Shown: positions 45,718-56,029 of the stretch, in pieces
Position numbering within the stretch: the first letter of the stretch is position 1
Layout of the letters: every line of letters begins with the position of its first letter
DNA from: Alcanivorax sp. DP30
Lineage (GTDB): Bacteria; Pseudomonadota; Gammaproteobacteria; Pseudomonadales; Alcanivoracaceae
Direction: 5' to 3'
Length of the DNA stretch: 64,000 bases
Assembly (NCBI RefSeq): GCF_009882945.1
Contig: NZ_WTUY01000001.1
Coordinates: forward strand, 46,620-110,619
Program-made: the position numbers and the translations under genes
Notes under the pieces: model-generated
Seen by the model: only the letters and a program-made list of their open reading frames with translations
The model's database searches: none
What the model was told of the DNA's origin: nothing

Positions 45718-47343
45718 ATGCGAATTATCATGGCCCAGCAGAATGCGCTGGTGGGAGACATCGAGGGAAACGCCCAGCGGGTTATCGCAGCGGCGGATGA
45801 AGCGAGACGGTTGCTGGGTGCCGAACTGGTGGTCTTCCCGGAGCTGATGCTGACCGGCTACCCGCCAGAGGATCTGCTGTTGCGCCCCAGTCTGAACAGC
45901 CGTGTGGATGCGGCCCTGGCTGAAATCGGTGCAGCCATCAGTGTTCCGGTGGTGCTGGGATATCCGGCCGTTCGCAATGGCCTGCGTCGCAATGCGGCGG
46001 GTGTATTGTTCCCCGGAGAGCATCAGCCTCGCCATGAGTACTTCAAGCAGTGCCTGCCCAACTATCGGGTGTTTGATGAAAAGCGCTATTTCCAGCCTGG
46101 CGATGGCCCATGCACCTTCGAGCTCGAAGGCTGGACGTTTGGGATCACCATTTGTGAAGACATCTGGCACAGCGAGCCGGCCAGCCAGCTCCAGCAGGCG
46201 GGCGCCAATGTTGTGCTTAACCTGAATGCATCGCCATTCCGGGTAAACAAGGTTGCCGAGCGTCTTGAGCAGGTGCAGGCGCGCAGTCGTGAAACCGGAA
46301 TGTCGATTCTGTATTGCAACTTGGTAGGCGGTCAGGACGAACTGGTTTTCGATGGCGCGTCCTTTGTCTGCAACTCCCGGGGGGAACCTTGTGTGCAAGG
46401 GGCCAGCTTCAATGAAGCGCTGATTCCGGTGGATTTGCAGTGTCTGGACGGCAGTTGTGATCCGGTGGGTGAAGTCTTGCCGTTGCCCGGGGTGGAACAG
46501 GGTATCTATCAGGCTCTGGTTCTGGCTACCCGGGACTATGTAAACAAGAACGGGTTCAAGGGCGCCTTGCTTGGCTTGTCAGGCGGGATCGATTCGGCTC
46601 TCACCCTGGCTGTCGCCGTGGATGCGCTGGGCCCGGAACGGGTGGAAGCGGTGATGATGCCGTTCCGTTATACCTCGGCAATCAGTCTGGAGGATGCGGA
46701 AAAGCAGGCTCGCACCCTGCGGGTCAATTACCGGGTGCTGCCCATTGAGCCAGCATTCACTGGGTTTATGGATATTCTCAGCGATGCGTTTGAGGGCCTG
46801 CCCGCTGATACCACCGAAGAAAACTTGCAGGCCCGCTGTCGTGGTGTGCTGCTGATGGCCCTGTCCAACAAGACTGGCTCCGTGGTGCTGACCACTGGCA
46901 ACAAGAGCGAGATGGCGGTGGGCTATGCCACGCTTTACGGCGACATGGCAGGGGGCTTCTCGGTGCTAAAGGATGTGTTCAAGACCATGGTGTTTCGCCT
47001 GGCCTGGTGGCGAAATCAGCAGGCCGGTTCGGAAATCATTCCCGAGCGGGTTATCACCCGTCCGCCGTCCGCGGAACTGGCCCCGGATCAAGTGGATAGC
47101 GACTCCCTGCCGGACTATGACGAGCTGGATGCGATTCTGATGCGCTATGTGGAGCAGGACATGAGTGCGGAAGCGGTGATCCGGGATGGTTTTGAGCGCG
47201 ACACCGTCTATCGGGTGGTCAAGCTCACCGACCGCAATGAATACAAACGTCGCCAGGCGGCGGTGGGGCCACGGGTCAGCCGCCGCGCCTTCGGCAAGGA
47301 TCGCCGCTATCCGATTACTAATGGCTGGCGGCCGGGGGACTAA
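45718..47343 (+). CDS. nadE: Glutamine-dependent NAD+ synthetase
   Basis: 541 residues. The N-terminal carbon-nitrogen hydrolase (about 1-250) supplies ammonia: FPELMLTGYPPEDLL (Glu), FKQCLPNY (Lys) and TICEDIW (Cys). The C-terminal synthetase has the P-loop LGLSGGIDSALTLAVAVDALG (about 285-305). It makes NAD+ from nicotinic acid adenine dinucleotide with glutamine. It is a single gene ending at a hairpin terminator. Confidence 0.95.
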   Translation: MRIIMAQQNALVGDIEGNAQRVIAAADEARRLLGAELVVFPELMLTGYPPEDLLLRPSLNSRVDAALAEIGAAISVPVVLGYPAVRNGLRRNAAGVLFPGEHQPRHEYFKQCLPNYRVFDEKRYFQPGDGPCTFELEGWTFGITICEDIWHSEPASQLQQAGANVVLNLNASPFRVNKVAERLEQVQARSRETGMSILYCNLVGGQDELVFDGASFVCNSRGEPCVQGASFNEALIPVDLQCLDGSCDPVGEVLPLPGVEQGIYQALVLATRDYVNKNGFKGALLGLSGGIDSALTLAVAVDALGPERVEAVMMPFRYTSAISLEDAEKQARTLRVNYRVLPIEPAFTGFMDILSDAFEGLPADTTEENLQARCRGVLLMALSNKTGSVVLTTGNKSEMAVGYATLYGDMAGGFSVLKDVFKTMVFRLAWWRNQQAGSEIIPERVITRPPSAELAPDQVDSDSLPDYDELDAILMRYVEQDMSAEAVIRDGFERDTVYRVVKLTDRNEYKRRQAAVGPRVSRRAFGKDRRYPITNGWRPGD

Positions 47344-47388
47344 AGGTCGCTGCAAGACGCAAGCAAGATCAAACTTAAAAGCAGGATC

Positions 47389-47428
47389 AAAAGGGTGGCG
47401 CCGAATGTTGGTCGGAGCCACCCTTTTT
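47389..47428 (+). terminator. Terminator after nadE
   Basis: AAAAGGGTGGC and GCCACCCTTTT form an 11-bp stem ending in a T run, with a further small CCGA/TCGG pairing in the loop. Confidence 0.8.
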
Positions 47429-47430
47429 CG

Positions 47431-47465
47431 TAGCTTGTAGCTTGTAGCTTGTAGCTTGTAGCTTC
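47431..47465. repeat. Tandem heptamer repeat
   Basis: Five head-to-tail copies of TAGCTTG (the last as TAGCTTC) lie between the nadE terminator and the end of bamD. The copy number is likely to vary between strains. Confidence 0.9.
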
Positions 47466-47470
47466 TAGCG

Positions 47471-48286
47471 TTAAAGCAAGTCGAAGGTCAGCAGGCTGAG
47501 AATGCCGTTGTCCTCATCCGGCCACCAGGCCAGGTCCACCTGCTTTTCCTTATCAAGATACTTGCTTTCCGGGTAGTTCAGTGCCAGCACCGCGCGGCTT
47601 TTTTCGGCCAGTTCCGGGTATTCGAGTCGTTCATAGCTTTTCACCATGATCGCCAGGGCTTCTTCCACGGCCGGGGTGCGCTGGTAGTGCTTGACCACGT
47701 ACTGGGCCCGGTTGACGGAAGCAACGATGGCACCACGACGGGCATAGTAGCGTGCCACGTGCAGCTCCTGACGAGCCAGCTGATTACGGATATGGACCAT
47801 CCGCGAACGGGCGTCGGGGGCGTACTCGCTGTCCGGGAAGCGTGTCACCAGGCGCTCGAAATCACGGAAGGCATCCTTGGCAGCATCCATGTCCCTGGCG
47901 GAGCGGTCAGAGCTGACCATGTTATCGAACAGCCCCTTCTCCATGTTGAAGTTGGCCAGGCCGCGCATGTAGAGCGCGTAATCCATGCGCGGATGGGCGG
48001 GATAGTTGCGCATGAAGCGCTGGGCTGCCACTACGGTAGCCGGGTAGTCCACGGCCATGTAATTGGCGTAGATCAGGTCCAGCCCGGATTGTTCCGCGTA
48101 ATCCCCATAGGGGAAGCGGACCTCCAGCTCCTTGAGCTGGTCAATGGCCGTGAGATAATTCCTGGACTCAATGGAGTCGTAAGCTTCGCGATACTGGGCT
48201 GCTTCAGTGAGCTCCGGGGCGTCCTTGTTGCTGGCGCAACCGGCTATCAGCATCAGGGCCAGTACTGGCCAGAAAATGCGTGGCAT
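47471..48286 (-). CDS. bamD: Outer-membrane assembly lipoprotein BamD
   Basis: 271 residues from the ATG at 48286, with GAGGAAAG upstream. Lipoprotein signal ending LMLIAGC (Cys 17). Five TPR-like repeats follow (YREAYDSIESRNYLTAIDQL, YPATVVAAQRFMRNYPAHP and on). BamD (ComL) links BamA to the rest of the Bam complex that inserts outer-membrane barrels. It is divergent from rluD, the standard arrangement. Confidence 0.94.
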   Translation of the reverse strand: MPRIFWPVLALMLIAGCASNKDAPELTEAAQYREAYDSIESRNYLTAIDQLKELEVRFPYGDYAEQSGLDLIYANYMAVDYPATVVAAQRFMRNYPAHPRMDYALYMRGLANFNMEKGLFDNMVSSDRSARDMDAAKDAFRDFERLVTRFPDSEYAPDARSRMVHIRNQLARQELHVARYYARRGAIVASVNRAQYVVKHYQRTPAVEEALAIMVKSYERLEYPELAEKSRAVLALNYPESKYLDKEKQVDLAWWPDEDNGILSLLTFDLL

Positions 48287-48356
48287 TCTTTCCTCGTCGG
48301 ACGGGTTACAATGGCGCGTTACTAAAGTCGTGCGACATTTAAACACAGGTTGGATT

Positions 48357-49328
48357 ATGGGACATCTTGGCGGCGAGAAAATTCAACGTACCGAGCAGGT
48401 ACGGGCGGAACAGGCCGGGCAGCGAGTGGATCAGGCTGCCGCGGAGCTGTTTGATGGATTTTCCCGCTCTCGTCTGCAGGGCTGGATCAAGGATGGTGTG
48501 CTCACCGTCAACGGCAAGAAAGCCAAGCCCAAGGAAAAACTTACGGGCAATGAATTCCTCAGCCTTGAGGTGGTAATCGAGCCGGAAATCGAAGATCAGG
48601 CGCAGGCCATTGAGCTGGACGTGGTGTATGAAGATGAGGATCTGATCGTCATCAACAAGCCCACCGGTCTGGTGGTGCACCCGGCAGCGGGTCATGCGGA
48701 CGGCACCCTGCTGAACGGCTTGCTGCACCATGATGAGCGACTAAACAGCCTGCCCCGCGCCGGCATTGTCCATCGCCTGGATCGGGATACCACCGGCCTG
48801 ATGGTGGTGGCGCGGTCGCTGGAGGCGCACACCAGTCTGGTGTCCCAGCTGCAGGACAAGAGCCTGTTCCGCCAGTATGAAGCGATAGCGGTCGGCGTAA
48901 TGACCGGTGGTGGCAAGGTAGATGCGCCTATTGGTCGCCATCCAGTAGACCGGAAAAAACAGGCTGTGGTTAAGGAAGGCGGTAAGGAAGCGGTTACCCA
49001 CTATCGGGTGCTGGACCGCTACCGCGCCCATACCCGCATTCAGGTCAAGCTGGAAACCGGGCGTACCCACCAGATTCGTGTCCACATGGCCCACCGCAAC
49101 TACCCGTTGGTCGGTGATCCGCTTTATGGTGGCCGCCTCAAGTTTCCGGCCGGGGCCACGGAAGAACTGCGTCAGGCCCTGCGTCGTTTCCCTCGCCAGG
49201 CGCTGCACGCCCGCAAACTGGGCTTGATTCATCCGGCCAGCGGGGAGTATTGCGAGTTCGAGGCGCCGTTGCCCAGCGACATGCAGGGTCTGATCAAGGT
49301 GCTGGAAGACGACGCGAGGTCAGAGTAA
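48357..49328 (+). CDS. rluD: 23S rRNA pseudouridine synthase RluD
   Basis: 323 residues from the ATG at 48357, well inside a longer open frame. An N-terminal S4 domain (about 15-75) is followed by the RluA-type catalytic core with HRLDRDTTGLMVVAR (catalytic Asp about 140). It modifies the helix 69 uridines of 23S rRNA. Divergence from bamD supports RluD rather than RluC. Confidence 0.93.
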   Translation: MGHLGGEKIQRTEQVRAEQAGQRVDQAAAELFDGFSRSRLQGWIKDGVLTVNGKKAKPKEKLTGNEFLSLEVVIEPEIEDQAQAIELDVVYEDEDLIVINKPTGLVVHPAAGHADGTLLNGLLHHDERLNSLPRAGIVHRLDRDTTGLMVVARSLEAHTSLVSQLQDKSLFRQYEAIAVGVMTGGGKVDAPIGRHPVDRKKQAVVKEGGKEAVTHYRVLDRYRAHTRIQVKLETGRTHQIRVHMAHRNYPLVGDPLYGGRLKFPAGATEELRQALRRFPRQALHARKLGLIHPASGEYCEFEAPLPSDMQGLIKVLEDDARSE

Positions 49329-49350
49329 CGCCTCTTTTCAAGGAAGAAGA

Positions 49351-49758
49351 ATGATAATTCGTGCGATAAAGGGAAAATTGGCAGCACCTGTTCTATCGTT
49401 GCTGCTATCCGGCTGTATCAGCAACTACCATGCCTGGGATGGCGTGAAGGGCTATCAGGAAGCGCAGATCGATGGCGCTGGCTACAAGGTCAGTTATGTT
49501 GCTGATCATGCAACCCGATGGACTGTGCTGGATGAATATCTGGCTCGCCGCTGCAAGCAATTGATCGGCGCACAGACAGTAGCCCTGATGGATATCCGGC
49601 ATGAAATTGATTCGGTCACGGTCATGTCTTCTGCTGCGATTGGCGCTCCGGTGATATCCGGCGATCAGGTTACGATGCCGGTGTCGTCGGCGCCCCATGA
49701 AGTTGTTTTCAGGCTCAAAAAGGCAGAAGCTCGCTGCAACGTTGCCCTTCATGAGTAA
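49351..49758 (+). CDS. Putative lipoprotein of unknown function
   Basis: 135 residues. A signal peptide ends in a lipobox LLLSGC (Cys 22), preceded by positive residues. The mature part is small, with two later Cys (RRCK and ARCN) that may form a disulfide, and no recognised domain. AAGGAAGAAG precedes the start. It lies in the close run rluD - this gene - pgeF. Confidence 0.75.
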   Translation: MIIRAIKGKLAAPVLSLLLSGCISNYHAWDGVKGYQEAQIDGAGYKVSYVADHATRWTVLDEYLARRCKQLIGAQTVALMDIRHEIDSVTVMSSAAIGAPVISGDQVTMPVSSAPHEVVFRLKKAEARCNVALHE

Positions 49759-49771
49759 CCAGGAGAACCCC

Positions 49772-50518
49772 ATGACTCTCCCCGAGCGTTCAGACTGGCT
49801 CTGGCCTCATTGGCACCCGCACCCGGCGGTGAGGGTGGCAGTGACGACCCGTGTGGGTAGTCTCTCCCCCAAACCCTGGGACGGCTTCAATCTTGGCCTG
49901 AACTGTGGTGATCAACCTGGTCGGGTGGAACAGGCGCGCCATCATGTGGAGAAACTGCTCCAGGCGGACCATCCGGCGGCTTGGCTGTGGCAGGTTCACG
50001 GCAAGCGGGTGATCCGGGCGGATGATCAGGGCAACGAGGCTGATGGCGTCTGGACGGACCAGCTGCGTTGGCCCTGTGTGGTGCTCACCGCGGATTGTCT
50101 GCCGGTATTGTTGGCGCGTCAGGACGGCTCTGCGGTGGCGGCGGTGCACGCCGGCTGGCGTGGCTTGCAGGCTGGGATAGTTGCCGAGGGAGTGCAGAAA
50201 ATTGCGCCCAATGGCGAACTGGTGAGTGCCTGGCTTGGCCCTGCCATCTGCGGTCAGTGCTATCAGGTTGGTGACGAGGTTTACCGGGCCTTCACCGCTG
50301 GCAATCCGGCCTTCAAGCCGGCCTTTCAGGAAGACGCGACGCCCCACCATTGGCGTTTCTCTGTGGTCCATGCTGCCATGATCGAGCTTGCCAGCCTTGG
50401 CGTTGATGATGTGCAGGGTGGCGAACTCTGTACTGCCTGTGATCTGGAAAGGTTTTATTCCTATCGCAAGGAAGGGGAGACCGGGCGTTTCGCTTCCCTG
50501 ATCTGGCTTGATTCGTAG
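49772..50518 (+). CDS. pgeF: PgeF/YfiH multicopper-type (laccase-domain) protein
   Basis: 248 residues from the ATG at 49772, where AGGAG lies 6 bases upstream. The family motifs are LWQVHGKRV (His), VVLTADCLPVLL (Cys), AAVHAGWRGLQAG (His) and GPAICGQCYQV. YfiH/PgeF proteins are peptidoglycan-editing or polyphenol-oxidase-like enzymes; the E. coli member cleaves wrong amino acids from peptidoglycan precursors. Its place between rluD and clpB is conserved. Confidence 0.92.
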   Translation: MTLPERSDWLWPHWHPHPAVRVAVTTRVGSLSPKPWDGFNLGLNCGDQPGRVEQARHHVEKLLQADHPAAWLWQVHGKRVIRADDQGNEADGVWTDQLRWPCVVLTADCLPVLLARQDGSAVAAVHAGWRGLQAGIVAEGVQKIAPNGELVSAWLGPAICGQCYQVGDEVYRAFTAGNPAFKPAFQEDATPHHWRFSVVHAAMIELASLGVDDVQGGELCTACDLERFYSYRKEGETGRFASLIWLDS

Positions 50519-50605
50519 TCAGACTTTGCGTCCTTGCAGCGATCTCCCCGGATAGTCGCATTTCTTGATCCACCGCAATAAATCCTGCCTCTTTCTTCAC
50601 ATACT

Positions 50606-50633
50606 CTTGAACTTGGCCCAATCGGACCCATCT
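50606..50633 (+). promoter_or_regulatory. Sigma-32 heat-shock promoter of clpB
   Basis: CTTGAA, a 14-base spacer and ACCCATCT match the sigma-32 consensus (CTTGAA, N13-15, CCCCATNT) at all but one fixed position. It lies 93 bases before the clpB ATG. Confidence 0.8.
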
Positions 50634-50725
50634 TAGGATCAGTTGATTGATTACCGGTGATCACCGGCCGCTTGCCGTCAGGGAGTGTCCGGGTGGATTT
50701 CCGCCGGACAAAGGAGAGCCAAATA

Positions 50726-53308
50726 ATGCGAATGGATAAACTAACCGCGCGTCTTCAGGAGGCCCTGTCGGATGCGCAGTCCCTGGCCGTGGGGCAGGGC
50801 AACAGCACCATTGAGCCTGTGCATCTGATGCTGGCGTTGATGCAGCAGCAGGGGGGTGTGGCCAGGCCGCTGGTGGAGAAGACCGGCGCCAATCCTGCCG
50901 ATGTGATTACCGCGCTGAACATGGCCGTGGACAAGCTGCCCACGGTGAGCAATTTCAATGGCGATGTGCAGATGGGCCAGGGGACTGGCCGATTGCTGAA
51001 TCTTGCGGATCGCGAAGCCCAGCAGAATGGCGATCAGTATCTGTCATCGGAAGTGGTGTTGCTGGCTGCCTGCGACGATAACGGCGAGTTGGGCAAGATT
51101 CTCAAGAATGCTGGCGTCACCAAGAAGGTGCTGGCGGAAAAGATAGCCCAGGTGCGGGGAGGCGAAACGGTGAATGATCCCAATGCGGAAGACAAGCGCG
51201 AAGCGCTGGACAAGTACACCGTCAACCTCACAGAACGTGCTGAGGCCGGCAAGCTGGATCCGGTAATTGGTCGTGACGATGAAATTCGCCGCACTATTCA
51301 GGTGTTGCAGCGCCGCACCAAGAATAACCCTGTGTTGATCGGTGAGCCCGGTGTCGGCAAGACCGCCATCGTGGAAGGGCTGGCCCAGCGCATCGTTAAC
51401 GGCGAAGTGCCGGAAGGGCTGAAAGACAAGTTGGTGCTGTCGCTGGATATGGCCGCCTTGATCGCCGGCGCCAAATACCGTGGTGAGTTCGAGGAGCGTC
51501 TCAAGGCCGTCCTTAACGAACTGGCCAAACAGGAGGGGCGCATCATCCTGTTTATCGATGAATTGCACACCATGGTTGGTGCCGGTAAAGGCGATGGCGC
51601 CATGGATGCGGGCAACATGCTCAAGCCGGCCCTGGCCCGGGGTGAGCTGCATTGCGTGGGCGCCACCACGCTGGACGAGTACCGCCAGTACATCGAAAAG
51701 GATGCCGCGCTGGAGCGCCGTTTCCAGAAGGTGCTGGTGGATGAGCCGACGGTGGAAGACACCATCGCTATCTTGCGTGGTCTGAAAGAGCGTTACGAGG
51801 TTCACCATGGTGTGGACATCACTGATAGCGCCATTGTCGAGGCGGCGCGGCTCAGCCATCGCTATATCACCGATCGCCAGTTGCCGGATAAGGCCATCGA
51901 CCTGATTGATGAAGCGGGTAGCCGTATCCGCATGGAAATTGATTCCATGCCGGAAGAAATGGACCGTCTGGACCGCCGCCTTATCCAGCTCAAAATGGAG
52001 CGCGAAGCGCTGCGCAAGGAAGATGACGACGCCAGCAAAAAGCGCCTCGACAAGCTGGAAGAGGAGATCGGTGAGCTGGAAAAAGAATACGCCGACCTGG
52101 ATGAAATCTGGCAGGCGGAAAAGGCCGCCCTGCAGGGTGCCGCCGAATACAAGGCGGAACTGGAACAGGCTCGGGTGGAAATGGAGCAGGCCCGACGCGC
52201 CGGTGATCTTAACAAGATGTCCGAACTGCAGTATGGCCTGATTCCTGAGCTGGAGAAAAAAGTCCAGCAGGCCCAGGATCAGGAAGCGCAGGTGCAGGCG
52301 GAAACCCAGCTGCTGCGAAACAAGGTTACCGAGGAAGAAATTGCCGAAGTGGTGTCCAAGTGGACCGGTATTCCGGTATCGAAAATGCTGGAAGGCGAAA
52401 AGGACAAGCTGCTTCGCATGGAAGAGGCGCTGCATGGCCGAGTGGTTGGCCAGAATGAGGCGGTGGAAGCGGTGTCCAATGCGGTGCGTCGTTCCCGGGC
52501 CGGCCTGTCTGACCCCAATCGACCCAATGGGAGCTTCCTGTTCCTCGGTCCCACTGGTGTGGGCAAGACCGAACTGTGCAAGGCGCTGGCCAACTTCCTG
52601 TTTGACACCGAAGAGGCCATGGTACGCATTGATATGTCCGAGTTCATGGAGAAGCACTCCGTGGCGCGGCTGGTGGGGGCGCCTCCAGGTTACGTGGGAT
52701 ATGAAGAAGGCGGCTACCTGACGGAAGCGGTGCGGCGCAAACCCTACTCGGTGGTGCTGCTGGATGAGGTGGAAAAGGCCCATCCGGATGTGTTCAACAT
52801 TCTGCTACAGGTGCTGGATGACGGCCGCCTCACGGACGGTCAGGGTCGCACCGTGGATTTCCGCAATACCGTGGTGGTGATGACCTCCAACCTGGGCTCG
52901 GATCTGATCCAGACGCTGGCAGGTGACGGCAATTACGAGGCCATGAAGTCGGCAGTGATGGAAGTGGTAGGTAATCACTTCCGTCCGGAATTCATCAATC
53001 GTGTTGACGAAACAGTGGTTTTCCATCCCCTGGAGAAGGATCAGCTCAAGGGTATTGCCTCCATTCAGCTTGGCTTCCTGCAAAAAAGGTTGGCCGAGCG
53101 GGATATCCGTCTGGAGATTAGCGATGCCGCCCTGGGCAAGCTGGTGGAAGCGGGCTTCGATCCGGTCTACGGTGCTCGTCCCCTGAAACGGGCAATCCAG
53201 CAGCAGCTGGAGAATCCTCTGGCGCAGTCCTTGCTGAAAGGTGAGTTTGGGCAGGGCGATGTGATCAAAGTGGATGTGGAAGGTGAGGGTTTCCGGTTCA
53301 ACCGGTAA
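50726..53308 (+). CDS. clpB: Disaggregase chaperone ClpB
   Basis: 860 residues from the ATG at 50726, after AAGGAGAG. N-terminal Clp domain (about 1-145), first AAA+ with GEPGVGKT (about 207), a middle coiled coil (about 410-525) with the long M-domain that interacts with DnaK, second AAA+ with GPTGVGKT (about 608), and a C-terminal small domain. Hexameric ATP-driven disaggregase acting with DnaK. Transcription from a sigma-32 promoter. Confidence 0.96.
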   Translation: MRMDKLTARLQEALSDAQSLAVGQGNSTIEPVHLMLALMQQQGGVARPLVEKTGANPADVITALNMAVDKLPTVSNFNGDVQMGQGTGRLLNLADREAQQNGDQYLSSEVVLLAACDDNGELGKILKNAGVTKKVLAEKIAQVRGGETVNDPNAEDKREALDKYTVNLTERAEAGKLDPVIGRDDEIRRTIQVLQRRTKNNPVLIGEPGVGKTAIVEGLAQRIVNGEVPEGLKDKLVLSLDMAALIAGAKYRGEFEERLKAVLNELAKQEGRIILFIDELHTMVGAGKGDGAMDAGNMLKPALARGELHCVGATTLDEYRQYIEKDAALERRFQKVLVDEPTVEDTIAILRGLKERYEVHHGVDITDSAIVEAARLSHRYITDRQLPDKAIDLIDEAGSRIRMEIDSMPEEMDRLDRRLIQLKMEREALRKEDDDASKKRLDKLEEEIGELEKEYADLDEIWQAEKAALQGAAEYKAELEQARVEMEQARRAGDLNKMSELQYGLIPELEKKVQQAQDQEAQVQAETQLLRNKVTEEEIAEVVSKWTGIPVSKMLEGEKDKLLRMEEALHGRVVGQNEAVEAVSNAVRRSRAGLSDPNRPNGSFLFLGPTGVGKTELCKALANFLFDTEEAMVRIDMSEFMEKHSVARLVGAPPGYVGYEEGGYLTEAVRRKPYSVVLLDEVEKAHPDVFNILLQVLDDGRLTDGQGRTVDFRNTVVVMTSNLGSDLIQTLAGDGNYEAMKSAVMEVVGNHFRPEFINRVDETVVFHPLEKDQLKGIASIQLGFLQKRLAERDIRLEISDAALGKLVEAGFDPVYGARPLKRAIQQQLENPLAQSLLKGEFGQGDVIKVDVEGEGFRFNR

Positions 53309-53319
53309 ACCCTCCCCCA

Positions 53320-53354
53320 CCAAAAAGCCGCTTAACTGAGCGGCTTTTTTGGTT
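53320..53354. terminator. Bidirectional terminator after clpB
   Basis: AAAAAGCCGC-ttaactga-GCGGCTTTTTT between the converging clpB and DUF4124 genes, with A and T runs on opposite sides. Confidence 0.88.
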
Positions 53355-53377
53355 GGGCTGCGACGGTACAGTTCGTG

Positions 53378-53833
53378 TTAATCACACAGTTCCAGTGCCT
53401 CGCGGGCCTCTTCGATCATCTTCTCCCGCCTTTCCTGGTCGATGACTTCCAGTTTTCCGGTATCCGGATTTTCGGTGCGCACCACGGGGCTGTTCTGAAG
53501 GGTTTCCAGATTCTTTTTGTGCTCTTCGCAGCGCTCCTTGGTCACCTCGGTCGGGTTTTCCGCTGCACGTTTGGATTCGGTTGCTGCCTGCTCGGTTTTT
53601 TCTCGTTTGCGGGCTTCGGCCTGACGGCGGGCATTCAGGGCCTCAATGGCGTCACCCTGACTGGAGCTGGCATTGGTGCGGGTATTAATCTCGCTGGCCT
53701 GGGTGCCATTTGGGGCTTGGGTGCCATAGTGGGTAACCCCGTTTTCATCCACCCACTTGTAGAACTTCTCGGCCATGCCGGGAGAGGCTAAAGCAAGCAG
53801 GGCAAGGCTCAGGAACAGGCTGAATCGGCTCAT
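53378..53833 (-). CDS. DUF4124-domain secreted protein
   Basis: 151 residues from the ATG at 53833. Signal peptide ending PGMA (about 20). The following FYKWVDENGVTHYGTQAP is the DUF4124 core, a small strand-turn unit in many exported proteobacterial proteins. A long charged helical region (about 60-110) rich in Arg, Glu and Lys follows and a Cys pair (ERCEEH and ELCD-end). The function is unknown. Confidence 0.85.
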   Translation of the reverse strand: MSRFSLFLSLALLALASPGMAEKFYKWVDENGVTHYGTQAPNGTQASEINTRTNASSSQGDAIEALNARRQAEARKREKTEQAATESKRAAENPTEVTKERCEEHKKNLETLQNSPVVRTENPDTGKLEVIDQERREKMIEEAREALELCD

Positions 53834-54307
53834 GGTGTCAGTCTTCTTGTTCGGTAAGAGTTCAAGGTCAGACTTTAGCATGACGGGAGAGAGGGTTTTT
53901 CTGCAAGTCAAAGCCGACAAAGGGCTTTGATTTATCGCACATTTCTGACAAAATCAGGTTTTTCCGGAGATCGGGACCCTCATTCGCTTACCGGCGATTG
54001 TGTGGCCGGGACCCGGGGCATCGTTACCGCGATGTCCGGTCAGCAGTATCACTGCACTCTCGTCCCGCTGTGGGAGCCTCCGGAGGTTTCTGAACGACAA
54101 GTGGGATGATTCTCTTTGTTTTTCCCTCTTCGTTTTTAAGAGCCTCCTGATACCTCTCTGCCTGCGTCTGTGTCGGCCACCTCTGACAGGACTCAAGAAT
54201 GCCCAAATGCGGTGTTCTCGTTGCAGGTCTCCAGCACAAGCAACATCGTCCCGCTGCTCGTATATGCCAGCAGTTGGCTCATGCATTCTGATTTTGAGGT
54301 AGCAACC
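53834..54307. other. Long leader region upstream of ilvI
   Basis: A 474-base gap without a gene that I can support. It contains a plausible promoter (TTGATT, 16-base spacer, CAAAAT with an upstream TG; 53927-53954), a CCTCCGGAGG palindrome at 54077-54086 and pyrimidine-rich stretches at 54110-54135. A 14-residue open frame at 54106-54150 is not clearly a branched-chain leader peptide. The long untranslated leader may control ilvIH by some other means. Confidence 0.4.
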
Positions 54308-56029
54308 GTGGAAATGTTATCCGGCGCGGAAATGGTGGTCCGTGCGTTGCAAGACGAGGGCGTGGAGTACATCTTCGGGTATCCCGGTGGATCTGTACTG
54401 CACATTTATGACGCGCTGTTCCAGCAGGAGAGCGTCAACCATATTCTGGTGCGCCACGAGCAGGCTGCCACCCACGCGGCTGACGGCTATGCCCGCGCCA
54501 CCGGCAAACCGGGTGTGGTGATGGTGACCTCCGGCCCGGGGGCCACCAACGCCATTACCGGTCTGGCTACTGCCTTCATGGACTCCATTCCCATGGTGGT
54601 GCTGTCTGGCCAGGTACGTTCCGACTGGATCGGGGATGATGCCTTCCAGGAAACCGACATGATCGGCGTGTCCCGCCCGGTGGTGAAGCACAGCTTCATG
54701 GTCCGCGACGCCAAGGACATCCCGGAGATCATGAAAAAGGCGTTCTACATTGCCACCACGGGGCGTCCTGGGCCGGTTCTGGTCGATATCCCCAAGGATC
54801 AGACCGCGCCGAACGTGAAGCACCCCTACGAATACCCTAAGAAAGTGAAGATGCGCTCCTACGCGCCGGTCAGCCGTGGTCATTCCGGTCAGATCCGCAA
54901 GGCGGTGGAAGAGCTGATGAAGGCCAAGCGTCCGGTGATCTATGCCGGTGGCGGTGTGGTGCAGGGCGAGGGTAGCGAGCTGCTCACCAAGCTGGCGCAC
55001 CGTCTCAACTTCCCGGTGACCAACACCCTCATGGGCTTGGGCGGCTTCCCGGGCACCGACCCACAGAATGTGGGGATGCTGGGCATGCATGGCACCTACG
55101 AAGCCAACATGACCATGCACAATTCCGATGTGATTCTGGCGGTGGGTGCGCGTCTTGATGACCGTGTGACCAACAACGTGAAGAAATTCTGCCCGGGCGC
55201 CAAGATCATCCACATCGATATCGATCCGGCGACCATTTCCAAGAACATCATGGCGCATATCCCCATCGTGGGACCGGTTGACCAGGTGCTCGAAGAGATG
55301 CTGGTGGCGCTGGATGAGCATGGCGGCGAGCCGGATCAGAAGGCGCTGGAGCGCTGGTGGGAAGAGATTGCTGGCTGGCGCAAGATTCACGGCATGCGTT
55401 TCGAGACCAACGAAGATGGTCCCATGAAGCCCCAGCAGGTGGTGCAAGCCCTCTACAAGGCCACCAAAGGCGACGCCTATGTGACTTCTGACGTGGGGCA
55501 GCACCAGATGTTCGCCGCTCAGTACTACCAGTACGACAAGCCGCGCCGCTGGATCAACTCCGGTGGCCTCGGCACCATGGGCTTCGGACTGCCGGCAGCC
55601 ATGGGCGTACAGTTTGCGTTCCCGGACGCTACCGTTGCCTGTGTGACCGGTGAAGGCTCCATCCAGATGAACATCCAGGAGCTGTCTACCTGCCTGCAGT
55701 ATGGTCTGCCGGTGAAGATCATCAATATCAACAACCAGGCCTTGGGCATGGTGCGCCAGTGGCAGGACATGCAGTACGGTGGCCGCCACAGCCAGTCATA
55801 CATGGAATCCCTGCCGGATTTCGTGGCGCTAGCCGAAGCCTATGGCCATGTGGGCATGAAGATTACCAGGTTCGAGGATCTGGAAGGGGCCATGGACGAA
55901 GCCTTTGCCCTGAAGGATCGTCTGGTATTCATGGATATCTATGTTGACCCCACCGAGCACGTGTACCCGATGCAGATTGCAGATGGTTCCATGCGCGATA
56001 TGTGGCTGAGCAAGACGGAGCGGACCTGA
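54308..56029 (+). CDS. ilvI: Acetolactate synthase large subunit
   Basis: 573 residues from a GTG at 54308, giving a start (V/M)[13 protein letters not shown] that matches E. coli IlvI; GAGGT lies upstream. Thiamine-diphosphate site: FGYPGGSVL with catalytic Glu in [15 protein letters not shown] (about 47) and the [15 protein letters not shown] ... NN motif in the C-terminal domain. First shared step of isoleucine/valine synthesis. It overlaps ilvH by one base. Confidence 0.94.
   Translation: MEMLSGAEMVVRALQDEGVEYIFGYPGGSVLHIYDALFQQESVNHILVRHEQAATHAADGYARATGKPGVVMVTSGPGATNAITGLATAFMDSIPMVVLSGQVRSDWIGDDAFQETDMIGVSRPVVKHSFMVRDAKDIPEIMKKAFYIATTGRPGPVLVDIPKDQTAPNVKHPYEYPKKVKMRSYAPVSRGHSGQIRKAVEELMKAKRPVIYAGGGVVQGEGSELLTKLAHRLNFPVTNTLMGLGGFPGTDPQNVGMLGMHGTYEANMTMHNSDVILAVGARLDDRVTNNVKKFCPGAKIIHIDIDPATISKNIMAHIPIVGPVDQVLEEMLVALDEHGGEPDQKALERWWEEIAGWRKIHGMRFETNEDGPMKPQQVVQALYKATKGDAYVTSDVGQHQMFAAQYYQYDKPRRWINSGGLGTMGFGLPAAMGVQFAFPDATVACVTGEGSIQMNIQELSTCLQYGLPVKIININNQALGMVRQWQDMQYGGRHSQSYMESLPDFVALAEAYGHVGMKITRFEDLEGAMDEAFALKDRLVFMDIYVDPTEHVYPMQIADGSMRDMWLSKTERT

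Noticed and set aside
47431..47465. Heptamer array as a CRISPR-like repeat
   Set aside because: Units are 7 bases with no spacers, so it is a simple tandem repeat.
51044..52783. 579-codon minus-strand open frame opposite clpB
   Set aside because: Antisense shadow of clpB; the composition (His, Gln, Phe rich) follows from the complement of ClpB codons.
54106..54150. A 14-residue open frame before ilvI as a leader peptide for attenuation
   Set aside because: It has only one Ile, two Leu and one Val among four Phe, no convincing ribosome-binding site and no terminator hairpin after it.
54317..55789. 490-codon minus-strand open frame opposite ilvI
   Set aside because: Antisense shadow of acetolactate synthase; no family features.
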